In this document: positions 7,144 to 17,400 of the stretch, piece by piece
Layout: every line of letters starts with the position of its first letter
Position numbering within the stretch: position 1 is the first letter of the stretch
Origin: Myxococcales bacterium
GTDB taxonomy: Bacteria > Myxococcota_A > UBA9160 > UBA4427
Reading direction: 5' to 3'
DNA length: 56,467 nt
Assembly: GCA_012960035.1 (NCBI GenBank)
Contig: DUBZ01000143.1
Span: forward strand, 1-56,467
Position numbers and translations under genes: made by a program
The notes under the pieces: model-generated
Databases searched by the model: none
Seen by the model: the letters and a program-made list of their open reading frames with translations, nothing else
Told to the model about the DNA's origin: nothing

Positions 7144-8315
7144 CTCGGTAGCCCCACTAGTGTTCTCGCAATAATCATGCGTTGGATCTGGCCCGTGCCC
7201 TCGACGATATCCATCGCCTTGACGTCGCGATAAAGTTTTTCGATGAGGTGATCGCCACGCCCGCCGACGGTTCCGACGAGTTCAAGCCCAAGGGTCGTCG
7301 CTTCCTGGGCGATTTGTGCGGCGATCGCCTTCGACATCGAGGCCTCAATGATGTTCGGCCGCTCCAAGTCGGCGAGCCAGCCGGCCTTTAGGCAGACCAT
7401 GCGCGCTTTTCGAACCTTGCGTGAAATCGCTTCGATGCGGTCGCGGGTTCGATCGTCCCCGAGCATGTCGTGCTCCCGCGCGAAGCGGATCGATTCGTCG
7501 AGAGCCGACCGCGCCATGCCGACCGCGTTCGCTGCGATCTGCGGGCGTCCGGCATTGAAGGTCTTCATCGCAGTCTTGAAGCCGGCGCTGCTTTGGTAGC
7601 GCTCCTCGCCCCCGAGCAGGTGACTCGCGGGAACGCGCACGTTGTCGAGGGTGAACGACGTCGACTCGTACGCCTTCAGTCCCATCTTGCGTTCGATCTT
7701 GAAGCCGCCGAGCCCGGGCGTGTCCTTGTCGACAAAGTACGCACGCTGTGCCGCTCGCCCTTTGCTGGGATCGACGGTCGCCTGGACGAGAATCCAATCG
7801 GAACGCGAAGCGCTGCCGATGAAACACTTCGCGCCGTTCAAGATCCAACCGTCGCCGTCTTTCTTGGCAAGAGTCCGGATCGCGGCTGCATCCGAGCCCG
7901 CTCCTGGCTCCGTCATCCCAAAGCATGCCCAGCGCGGTTTGTCCGGTTCGAGGAAAGGCCCGAGGAAGCGTTCTTTTTGTTCGTCGGTTCCCATTCCCAA
8001 GACGTTGCCTTCGGGCAGTCCAGGGCCGGGCGTCGAGTTAATGACGCCGCGATCCCAGTAAGCGAGTTCTTCGGCGACCAGCAGACTTGCCACTACGGTT
8101 CGCTTCGGGCGGTCGGCGGCACGTCGGCCGCCGGGACCGGTCCATCGAGTGCGACCGTCGCCACGCGCGATGCAGCGATCGAAAAAAAGGTCACCAACAG
8201 GAATGGGCCCGCCGCGTCGGTCCGCCTCGATACCGGCGGGTCGAAATTCATTTTCGCCGAGTTCGCGGGTTTGCTCGATCAACTGACGGGTTTCGGAATC
8301 GACGGAGAAGTCCAT
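7140..8315 (-). CDS. Acyl-CoA dehydrogenase, catalytic-type subunit
   Basis: The 391-residue product has the full ACAD layout: N-terminal helical domain, FAD/substrate loop (WACFGMTEPGAGSDAAAI, about 130-150), beta-domain (DGWILNGAKCFIGSASRSDW), and C-terminal helical domain. Near the end VEGTGQIQRMIIARTLVG carries a Glu (about 372) at the usual catalytic-base position. It oxidises an acyl-CoA to the 2,3-enoyl-CoA with FAD, passing electrons to ETF. ATG 8315 shares a base with the TAA of the other acyl-CoA dehydrogenase gene (TAATG), and its own stop overlaps the hydratase start. The tight pairing with a shorter ACAD suggests an alpha2beta2 enzyme. Confidence 0.9.
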   Translation of the reverse strand: MDFSVDSETRQLIEQTRELGENEFRPAGIEADRRGGPIPVGDLFFDRCIARGDGRTRWTGPGGRRAADRPKRTVVASLLVAEELAYWDRGVINSTPGPGLPEGNVLGMGTDEQKERFLGPFLEPDKPRWACFGMTEPGAGSDAAAIRTLAKKDGDGWILNGAKCFIGSASRSDWILVQATVDPSKGRAAQRAYFVDKDTPGLGGFKIERKMGLKAYESTSFTLDNVRVPASHLLGGEERYQSSAGFKTAMKTFNAGRPQIAANAVGMARSALDESIRFAREHDMLGDDRTRDRIEAISRKVRKARMVCLKAGWLADLERPNIIEASMSKAIAAQIAQEATTLGLELVGTVGGRGDHLIEKLYRDVKAMDIVEGTGQIQRMIIARTLVGLPR

Positions 8316-9397
8316 TAAAGGGCCCCTTCTACACCCAAGGCGAGCGGCGTTGGCGAGGCGACAAGTGCGCGGCCAGCCTCTTCGATTGCAGCGTCAAACC
8401 CACCGCACAGAAGACCCAAGGCGCGGGCTTCACGCATGTGCTTCTCAACGGGATAGTCCGCCATGAAACCGTGGCCGCCTAGTACCTGCACGCCGTTCGG
8501 ACCCATTGTTCGCGAAGCTTCGATGCATTCGGCCCAAGCCGACGCCGCCTCGGTCGCGCACGGAAGATTCGAGTCGACACGCCACGCCGCTTCTTGAACC
8601 ACGAGCCGTGCAGCATCGAGCGACATACGCATATCGGTGATCAAAAACGCGAGAGCCTGGTGGTGGCCAATCGGCTTTCCGAAGGCCTCGCGCTGTTGCG
8701 CGTAATCGGCCGAAAAATCACACGTCGCGCGCATCACGCCGAGAAGGAGTGAGGCGTAGTAAAGACGCGCGCGGGCCAACGCGCGGGGCGCACCGTCGGC
8801 GTTCGACCAGCGCCCTGCAATTGAAGCACCGCGCGTCACCAGCCGGGCGGCGCCAGCGGCGCGGAGCCCTGCCCCGCGCACCGGCTCGAACGAGAACCCG
8901 TCCGTCAGCAGGAGGGCTTCGGAACCTGAGAGCACGACAACGGCGCGCGCTTCTTCGCCGAGCACCCACGGCGCATCGATATCGATGGTGTTCTCTGCGA
9001 CATTGATTTTCGCGTCGAGGTCCGAGACGAAGAGCGCGCGTCCTGACTCGAAGCCCACCGCGTCGACTAACTTCGAGACGGCCTCCTCGCCTCCAACCTC
9101 AAGCAAGGTCGTCATCGCTGGACCAAAGGGATCGAGTGCGATCGCCGCGCCAGCGTCACCTGCAGCGAGTTCTTCGTTGACGAGCACGCGCGCAACGACG
9201 CCGAGACCCGCTCCGTCACAGGCTTCAGGCAGATCGAGCGCGGCGAAGCCCAGTTCGGCCCAGGCCAGTTTTAAGTCAGGAGACACGCCGCGTGCCGACT
9301 CGGCGTCGCGCAAGTTGGGAATGAGTTCGTCTTCCGCAATCTTGCGGGCCGTCTCAACGACAAGTGCGAGTTCGTCGTCAGGAGAAAGGTCGAGCAT
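8315..9397 (-). CDS. Acyl-CoA dehydrogenase-like subunit without the usual catalytic Glu
   Basis: The product has 360 residues. ACAD features are recognisable: N-terminal helices (DDELALVVETARKIAEDEL), a short eroded middle domain, and the C-terminal FADYAQQREAFGKPIGHHQA-type segment that binds FAD. The C-terminus reads HMREARALGLLCGG where catalytic subunits have the EGT motif, so the base seems absent. Its gene precedes and is coupled to the full-size ACAD. In known FadE26-FadE27-type steroid side-chain dehydrogenases, one active and one degenerate subunit form a heterotetramer; this pair fits that pattern by inference. GGAG lies 7 nt before ATG 9397. Confidence 0.85.
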   Translation of the reverse strand: MLDLSPDDELALVVETARKIAEDELIPNLRDAESARGVSPDLKLAWAELGFAALDLPEACDGAGLGVVARVLVNEELAAGDAGAAIALDPFGPAMTTLLEVGGEEAVSKLVDAVGFESGRALFVSDLDAKINVAENTIDIDAPWVLGEEARAVVVLSGSEALLLTDGFSFEPVRGAGLRAAGAARLVTRGASIAGRWSNADGAPRALARARLYYASLLLGVMRATCDFSADYAQQREAFGKPIGHHQALAFLITDMRMSLDAARLVVQEAAWRVDSNLPCATEAASAWAECIEASRTMGPNGVQVLGGHGFMADYPVEKHMREARALGLLCGGFDAAIEEAGRALVASPTPLALGVEGAL

Positions 9398-9699
9398 CGG
9401 GCACTCCGGTCAATCGGAAAGTCGCAGGGAAGAATGGAGGCTGACCACGTCGCCGGGATGAATCGCGATCGTGGAGGCAAAAGAGATTCTAATCGAATTC
9501 TGTCAACCTGCCCCGTGCAGCGGCTTCGGGACTCATGACGCGATGCCCAAAGGGGTTCGGAACCCTTGCTGCGCCGCCAGGCAAGGGCGTGACGCAGCGC
9601 TCGCCAAGCAACATCTTATCCGTCCCACGTACCGCATCGAATGAGTGGGCGGGACTTCGGTGCGTGCCTCATCGGAGAGCGAGAGATCCAGGGGACCGG
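9398..9699. other. Gene-free spacer between ACAD and CoA-transferase genes
   Basis: I see no credible gene here. On the minus strand there is a TTGACA hexamer (about 9502-9507) without a well-spaced -10 box, so a promoter for the dehydrogenase operon is possible but not supported. The spacer separates the CoA-transferase gene from the dehydrogenase operon. Confidence 0.3.
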
Positions 9700-10926
9700 T
9701 TATTGCTGCGACTGCGCTGCGATCGCCGCCTGAAGCGTCTTGGCTTGGGCGCGATCGCGCTCTTCCAACGCATCGATTTCGTCGGCCGGGACACCGAGCC
9801 CTTCCAGCACCGATCGCGTATCGCCACCAAGGGTCGGCGAGTGTCGGGCGGGAAACGTCCCTGACCGAACGTCCTGGCCGTCGAACTCGACGGCAGGTCG
9901 CGCCATGCGCATGGCTCCAGCCGCGGGATGCTTGGTTTCGACGAGCGATCCGCGATGTTGAATTTGTTCATCCTCATGGAGATTGTCGAGGGAGTTCACG
10001 CGCGCGACTGGAACACCGAACGAGTCGAGCGTCTCGCAGACTTCGTCCGTCGTCACGTCAGCGAGTATCGCGTTGACCGCCACGCGGAACTCCTCCGCGC
10101 GTTCAATGCGCGCGGGCAGGGTCGCGAAGCGCGGATCTTTATGAAGTTCACTCCCCCGCCAGACGCAGAGCAGCTCGAGCAACTCTTCGGTGAGGAGGAT
10201 GATCTGAACTTGTCCGTCCTTTGCGTCAAAGATCTGAAAGAACTCCGCGAGTTCGCCGTTGTGTTCGACGTCGTCGCCGAGCAAGGTTCGACACCACATC
10301 ACATCGGGCCAGTTGAACTGGAGGGCAGCGTCGACCATCGGGACGGACAGGTATTGACCCCGTCCGGTCTTTGCACGTTGAAGCAACGCAGCGGTAACAG
10401 CTTGCGCCGTGGTGAGCGCAGTCACCTTGTCAAAAATAATCATCTGAATGAGTTCGGGCTTGGCCCCGCCCTGCAGCGCAGCTGCACCGGTCGTCGCCTG
10501 GATCAACGGATCGTAGACCCGGCGGTTTTTGTACGGGCCATCGGGGCCATAGCCCGTAATGGCGGCATAGACGAGGCGCGGGTTGCGCGCCGACAGCGTT
10601 TCCCATCCAAGCCCGAGTGCATCCAACTTGCCCGGGCGGTAGTTCTCGATGAGGGCGTCGGCGGTGTCGACGAGGGAAAGGAAGATCTCCTTCTGTCGCT
10701 CGTCCTTGAGGTCGAGACACACCGATTGCTTGTTGCGGTTCAGCACAGTGAAAACCGCTGACACACCACCGCGTTGGCTTCCGAGGTAGCGCGCCGAGTC
10801 CCCAATCATCGGCGGCTCGATCTTGATGACCTCGGCACCTTGATCGGCCAGCATCATTGCGGCCATCGGCCCGGAGACCGTGGTGGTCAATTCGAGCACA
10901 CGATAGCCATCGAGCGGTCCGGTCAT
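9700..10926 (-). CDS. CaiB/BaiF family (class III) CoA-transferase
   Basis: The product has 408 residues from ATG 10926, which has GAGGAA 8 nt upstream; a longer frame to 10983 has no such site. The N-terminus LDGYRVLELTTTVSGPMAAM and the AEVIKIEPP strand are typical of the family. The catalytic Asp is expected at residue 139 in VYDPLIQATTG, where the class III enzymes form an aspartyl-CoA anhydride. It moves CoA between a donor acyl-CoA and a carboxylic acid in the cytoplasm. Placed just upstream of ACAD and hydratase genes on the same strand, it probably activates the substrate of that pathway. Confidence 0.9.
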   Translation of the reverse strand: MTGPLDGYRVLELTTTVSGPMAAMMLADQGAEVIKIEPPMIGDSARYLGSQRGGVSAVFTVLNRNKQSVCLDLKDERQKEIFLSLVDTADALIENYRPGKLDALGLGWETLSARNPRLVYAAITGYGPDGPYKNRRVYDPLIQATTGAAALQGGAKPELIQMIIFDKVTALTTAQAVTAALLQRAKTGRGQYLSVPMVDAALQFNWPDVMWCRTLLGDDVEHNGELAEFFQIFDAKDGQVQIILLTEELLELLCVWRGSELHKDPRFATLPARIERAEEFRVAVNAILADVTTDEVCETLDSFGVPVARVNSLDNLHEDEQIQHRGSLVETKHPAAGAMRMARPAVEFDGQDVRSGTFPARHSPTLGGDTRSVLEGLGVPADEIDALEERDRAQAKTLQAAIAAQSQQ

Positions 10927-11177
10927 GGGCGATTCCTCGATTCGGGCCACGCGAAAACGCCAGCCAGGAGATTCTAGATGCAACGCAGATATGCAAATAA
11001 GGTTATGGCATCGATCCTGTCAGTGCCGGTCCTGTCGGGGCCTCTTTCCCCTTCGCTGCCCTGGGGCTACGACGACCGGCGTTCATTGCATGGCATCGTT
11101 CATCTAAGAATCACGTTAGACAACATAACCAAGAACGCGTGCCGCATGAGCTTGCGGTTCTAAGCCCAGCCTCAACC

Positions 11178-11359
11178 TCAATCCCCAGAGTCTGTGACTT
11201 CAAGGAGCGTCGGGTCCGCGCGCAACTCCACGCGAACCGCGCTTTCCCAGAAACCGTGGACGCCGTTGCCGTCCGTCCCGCCCATGAAGTCAAGATCGTC
11301 TTGAGGGAGCGGGCATGGTTGTCGAGTCCATCAAAGCGCAGCGAGTTGTCGCCCCAGAC
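11178..11359 (-). pseudogene. Possible frameshifted gene remnant, unidentified
   Basis: Two coding-looking minus frames follow each other in the spacer below the giant gene. The first (11359 to about 11300) reads VWGDNSLRFDGLDNHARSLK; one base-shift later, from 11300, the second reads DDLDFMGGTDGNGVHGFW and then ESAVRVELRADPTLLEVTDSGD, stopping at 11178-11180. Codon third positions are strongly GC in both. No start or RBS is visible. It could be the tail of a decayed gene; I recognise no family, and chance is possible. The rest of 10927-11420 shows nothing I can name. Confidence 0.3.
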
Positions 11360-11420
11360 GCGTCATCGTGCCCGTCGATCCTGAACTCAATCTCAATTCC
11401 CCACACAGGCGCTCGTGAGA

Positions 11421-14400
11421 TCAGAAGCTACCCACCATATTGAGGAACCAACCGTGGTCGTCGTAGTCAAGGTCGGTCAAGTCTTCAGAGAAGTCCGTGA
11501 AGTTGTACCCGACGCCGACTTTGAAGTGCTCGCCGAAGTAACGGTTCACGGTCACGAGCACACCGCTCTTGCGTTCGTTGAGATCGGGGAGGTCGAGGAT
11601 TCGTCCCTCTACCGTGCTTTCCCAATGTTTGAAGAGGCGTAGGTCGGATCGCAATATGTAGAGATGCGCGTCGTTTTCGAAGAACTTCGGGTCTTCACGA
11701 TCGAGGCTGACCTGACTTGAGCGGAAGGCATACTTGCCGCCGACGCTCCAAATACGGGTGATGTCGTAGCTCGCATCCATCGCCAACACGTGACTGCGCT
11801 GGATGAACGAGGCCGAGGTGGTACCGCTGCTGTTTGCCTGCTCTGGGCTCGGGAAGCTGTAGAAGTAGGTGTACTTGAACAACGCGTTCAATCGGTCGTT
11901 CGCGACAGGGCGATAGGCGTAACCCATCACCGCTTCGGTGAAGTCCGCGTCGAAAAAGTCACCGAGGGAAGTGTGGCTCATTGCGTGATTAAACTTGGCA
12001 AGGAGCCGCCAATCGTCCGTGAGCTGTACACGCAGGGCGTTTTTGAAGAGCCAACTCGTGCGATCGTCGTTGCTCCCGTCGCTGCGTTCGATGTCGTCGT
12101 AGCGGAACTCGATGCCGGTCGAGACCGAGGCCTGGTCGAAGTGGTACCCGACGCTGACTGCCGCAGCAGTGCGCTCGGTCTCCGCGCTCGTCCGCCGATC
12201 CTTGAGCGTTCCCAATTCGAGGTTCGCACCAATGCTCCAACGTTCTGTCGGCGTTAGCGTCATCCCCACCGCGCGGGTCAAGCCCGTCTCCGGCTTCGAG
12301 TGCTGGTAACGGTTTTCCATGTACACACTCGCGCTGTCCGACAGTCGCGAGTTCGCGCCACCAATGAGATTGCCGGTCCGAGTATGCAAACCGTTGGCGC
12401 CGCGTTCGTTGTCGAGTGCGTAGTTGAGATAGACGTTCGTGCTGTCAGATTTCTGAAAATTCGTACCGACGCGCGCGGCCGGCCCAAGTTCTCCATGGCT
12501 GACTTCGCCTTCGGCGCTCAAGCGCTCGGTCAGCAACATCTCGCCGCCCGCACCACCGCGCCAGTTCTTCTCGCGATCGCCGGTCGCTTCGACCGTGGTC
12601 TGGCCAAAGACGTAGCTGCGCCAACGATTGCCGGGATCGTATTCAACCTGCACGACCGCATCGGTTCGCTCGCCCTCTTCCTGGGTTGCAACCACGACGG
12701 ACGAGTGGTCCGTCCGCTCGTCCCGGCGCACACCTGCAGAGAGTCCAACTTGTTCGGTTAGCGCGAAGTCCGCATTGACTTCCATGGCCGTCGTTTCAAG
12801 ACCCGCGTCTTCCTTGCTGTGGTCTGCCTTGGCGCGAATTTTGAGTCGTTGCGAGATCGGAAGTTTGAGGTTGCCTCCAAACTGCTCGACATCGACCAGG
12901 GTCGTGAGCCCCGGAGCGCTATATCCCGCGTCGAGAAGCTGGGCATACATATCGATGCGGCCACGGCCGGACGGAAGCCAGTCCGCAAAACCAATACTGA
13001 GGTCGGCTCGATACGCGTACGCGTCGACCGCCTCAAGCCCAAGATCGTTTCCACCTAGGAACTCGAAACCGCCGTCGTCCGAACGCGAAGCAAACGAAAT
13101 CTGACCTTCACTGCGTCCCGCTTGTACCTTCAACCAAGACTCGGAGGTCATCCGCAACGTGAGATCGACGGCGTAGAGATCGCTCTTGCGTCCGTCGTCG
13201 TCGTTGTGATTCGCAGTTGCCCCGATCTTCAAGAAATCACCAACCCAAGCATGGGTTCGCCCCCCGGTGCTCAGCGTATCGAGTTCAGTGAAGCCCGGGG
13301 CATATTCGTACTGCGTCACCAACCAAGATTGATATCCACTCATGCCATCACTACGGACTAGCAGTTCATCCGCGACGGTCGATGCCATCGGCTCCGACAA
13401 GAGAATCCGGCCCTGGAAGTAGTCGATGTCGTAGTCGAGACCGGGTCGCAGATCGACGACGCCCGATACCAAGCCCGAGTCTTTGTCCCGCAGTTCGATG
13501 CGCAGGGTTTCGGATCCGTTCAATAGATCGCGGTTGCGCAGGTAATAGAGTGAGCCGCCGGTTCCACGGAACTCATCTCGCCCGCGCACCGTCCCCGGAT
13601 CCGCCGCGAAGCCTCCGAGCATGTAACGCTTTTCGCCAAAGCTCGTCGTATCATCCGATACGGCGTGTAGGCTCCCGCCGTAAAGTCCGCGTTCGACGAG
13701 CGCAAGTTCGTTGTCGCGGTATCCCACGTTGAAGTTGCCCCACATCAAGTGACTGTCGTCCTTCGTCAACTTGACGAAGAACTTGCCGAGCGTTGGCGCC
13801 AGCTCTTGCACCGTTCCGTCGTCACCGAACGTGGGATAGTGGTAGTCGGGATCAATGCGACGGAAGAGGGACTCCGGCGACTTGTCGAGGAAGTTCGTAA
13901 AGAGCTCGTCGATCGCACCTTCGCGCGTGTCGGCGCTCGCCGTGAGCCTCCAGTCTTGCGCAAACTTCCCCGTCAAAAAGAAGGCGAGGCGACCTTCTGC
14001 AAACGGGTCGGAGTCAAACGGTTGGTTCTCGCCGTCGAGTTGGTCCTTGGGTCCATTCGTCTTGTCGAGAGAGAGCGTGATATCTGCGATGCCGACGTAG
14101 AACCAATCATCGCGCGGGATGTCGAGGTCGCGCAGGAAGAGATCACCCCACCCCTCTTCGTCTTGGATATTAACTTCCACCGTGTGCAGGCCAGAAGGCA
14201 GGATCGCTTCAGCGATGAACGCACCGTTCTCATCGACCGGAACCGGACGTCCGGCGATCCACACCCGATGACCATCCGGGACACTCGCCCCGTGTACTCT
14301 CACGGTACCCGCACTATCGAGGGGGATGTTCGTGAGTAGCGGCCCACTCTCGCCGTAACCCGCGAAGAGAGAGTCGGCGCTGCTCGTCGACGATGGGTTC

Positions 14401-17400
14401 GCGACGGACGATCCGAGGGTCATCGACGCTTCACCGGGAAGAGACGTTCCAATCGGGGCCTTCACGAGCCACAACGACTGCGGCGCAGTTTCATCGAAGC
14501 GTTCTTCTGCGTCGTAGGCGCGCAGCACAAAGACGAGTTCGCGCTTCGGCGACGCGAAGGGATCGGCTGCGGGCTGCCATTCGGCAACTCCGGCCTGTTC
14601 GATTGGAAGCACCTCAAGAGGCTGACTGCGCAACGAGGCCCCCGCTTCAAAGATTCGAACTTCGGCCCGGGCAATGAAGTGGGGATAGTTCGTATCCATG
14701 CGGAAGCGCGCCGGTGCCGCGGCCTGGGTCGCGTCAGCATTCGGGGAAGTGCTCGTATCAGAGACGACGGTTCCCGCTTCAATGGTCACGCTAAGCCGAC
14801 GCTCTGACGTCAACGCGTCGAAGTGGAACTTCACGTCGGCCTCGGAGAGCGCCACGTCAGTACACCGTCCGATATCGGCATGGCTGCGTCCCGGGTCATC
14901 GATGGGCTCACCATCGACACTGATGCGCATCACGTTCAACTCAAGCGCGCTGCGCGGCGTGATCTCGCGCGTGATCGGGGTGATCGAGACGCCTTCGAGA
15001 TCGTCGAGCACTGCGGCTTCGTCATACACCACCTGAACTGCGACCTGTGCTTCGTCACCCTCGATGAAGCCACCGTTGACCACGTCGTTCGAGTAGACGT
15101 AACCGCGCCCCTCGTGTTCTACCTGATCATCTTCGAGACCGAGTGCGGCTTGGACGGACTCCATTACGCGACGCGCACGCGCGGTGGAAAGACCGATGTC
15201 GTCGCCATACACACTCGCGGTCCGGCGATCGAGTCGTTCGTTTTTCGTATAACCAACGAAGCGCAAGCGGGGTCGCGTCCGGCCGGCAACATCGGCCAAC
15301 CCCCGCTTCAGGTCATTGAGGTATTGAGGTGCGATCGTCGCCTCACCATCTTTGAGCGGGAGTGGTGTAATGCGGCCCCAAGCGGGGTAGTAGATCTTCG
15401 CTACCCACTCGGCATCGCCGGTATCGGGGCAGACCTGCGGTTCGTCGGACAGTTCCTGCAGCGGATCGTCGTACCAGAACTCAACCTCGATGCGCCGATT
15501 GAGTGCGCGCCCCAGCTTGTCGTCATTGGACGCTACCGGGCGTGCGGTACCCCGACCGTCGCTTTCGAATGAAACGTTCGAAGCCTTCAACACGTCATTG
15601 AGCGAGAGTGCCACCCGGCGGGCCCGCGCCTTCGAGAGCCCGAGATGATCGCCATAGATGCGCGAGGAACGTTCGCTGAGCGCGGCATCGTCGCTGTATC
15701 CGATCAGCTTGACCGCTACGCCTTGCTTGTTCGAAAGATCTTCGAGCGCGCGCGAAATCTGTGCCGCAAATGAATCGAGTTTCCCTACTCCCTGCTCGCC
15801 GTAGCGAAGCGGGGGGATCAAGTTCTTGACCCGTGCACGGCGAACATGTCCCTCGCGGAAGCGCATCTTGCACACGGTCTCGGTGCGACAGACCTTCACC
15901 CGGCGAATGTCCCCGCGCGTCACAAAGTCTTCGATCGCCACTTCCTTGCGCGCCTCGTCGTACCAAACTTCAATTTCGACGCGTCGATTACGAGCGCGTC
16001 CCGGTTCAGTTTCATTTGCCCCGAGCGGGTACGCGTCGCCCGCCCACTCAAATGAGATTGAATCGGGGCTGAGCGAGAGTTGTCGCTGAATGAGTTCGGC
16101 CGCTTCTCCCGCGCGTTCACGAGACAGACCAACGTTGTCGCCGTAACGCGCAGCCAGTTCTCCTGAAAGCGGCTGGTTGTCAGAGTGACCCGTAAGATGA
16201 ACGCGGACGCCATCGAGGTGACCCATCCCATCGAGAATGAGGCGCAAGGTCTCGATCGTCGTCTGAGGAATGTCCGCTTGCCCGGAAGCGAAGTAGATCG
16301 GCGGCACCACGTTCTTGAGCTTGACGGTCTCGAAGGCGTCCTTGAGCACTTCGCGCTCACTCAGCTGGTCGCCTTCCTGGCTTTCGACGCGCTCCGCGTC
16401 CTGCGCCCACGTTGTAAAGGAAGCATCACTCGAGAGTTGTCGCTCAACCGCGGAGCCCGTATCGATTCGCGTCGCCGAGTCGAACGCAGAAGCCAGAACG
16501 TCCCAAGACTTTCGGCGCAATCGCTCGTGTGTCTCCTCGGTTGCGGGGTTTCCCAGCCGCCAGAACACGTCACGTTCGATGCGAAGCGGTTCGTGCTCCC
16601 AACGGGATTCGATGAGTTCGCGGATCGCGGCAAGTCGACGATCCACGAGGCCAGCGTCTTCCACGTCGGCGACATAGGACAGGCGCAAGATCGACGGACC
16701 GGCTTCCATCTCCTCGATCAATCGATCGACGCGCGGCTTCCATTGATCGCGCATCAAGGTCGAACCGGGTCGGAAGACAGCATCGACGAGGTCGAGGCTC
16801 ACCACGCGATCAATCGTGGCGCCAAAGTTCATCTTGAGCGCCTTACCGCGCGTCGCCCGTGCGAGGTTCACGCCTCGCGTCGAAAGGCGATAGCCCGAAG
16901 GCAAGGTCCGCTCGTCGAGCTTCAGCGCGAAGTTGCTGCCGCGTCCCTCGCGCGGCACGATCGCGCAGGTAATGTGATAGCGGCCGTGCGCATCGGTTGT
17001 CGCAGCAAGTCCCCGTGGTGTCACGAGGCGAACACCGGAAAGACCGGTTTCACCTTGATCCTGCACACCGTCGGCATTGCGATCGTCGAACACCTTGCCC
17101 AGCACATCGGTACAGGCGAAGTCGGGGTCCGGTACCACGCGCACCGTGGCCCGAGCTTCCCCAGACAGCGGGACGCCTGACGAAGAGGTCAGCGCCAGCG
17201 CGCGGTTGGTGAACTCGCCTTCGGTTACGCCCGCACCGACGGCCAACAGAAGCGCAACCGTACGTCGCCCCGAGGCTTCAACCGAAAGTCCACTCCATGT
17301 AAGAACGCGCCCTTCGATCGTCGGCTCCGTCGGCTTTCCATCGATTTGCGCGGAGCCCTCCATGTAACGGAAGCCCGCTGGGTAGCGATCCTCGATGCTG

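Noticed and set aside
9502..9507. TTGACA as a sigma-70 -35 box for the ACAD operon
   Set aside because: No -10-like hexamer at 16-18 bp; a TAGAAT lies only 9 bp away.
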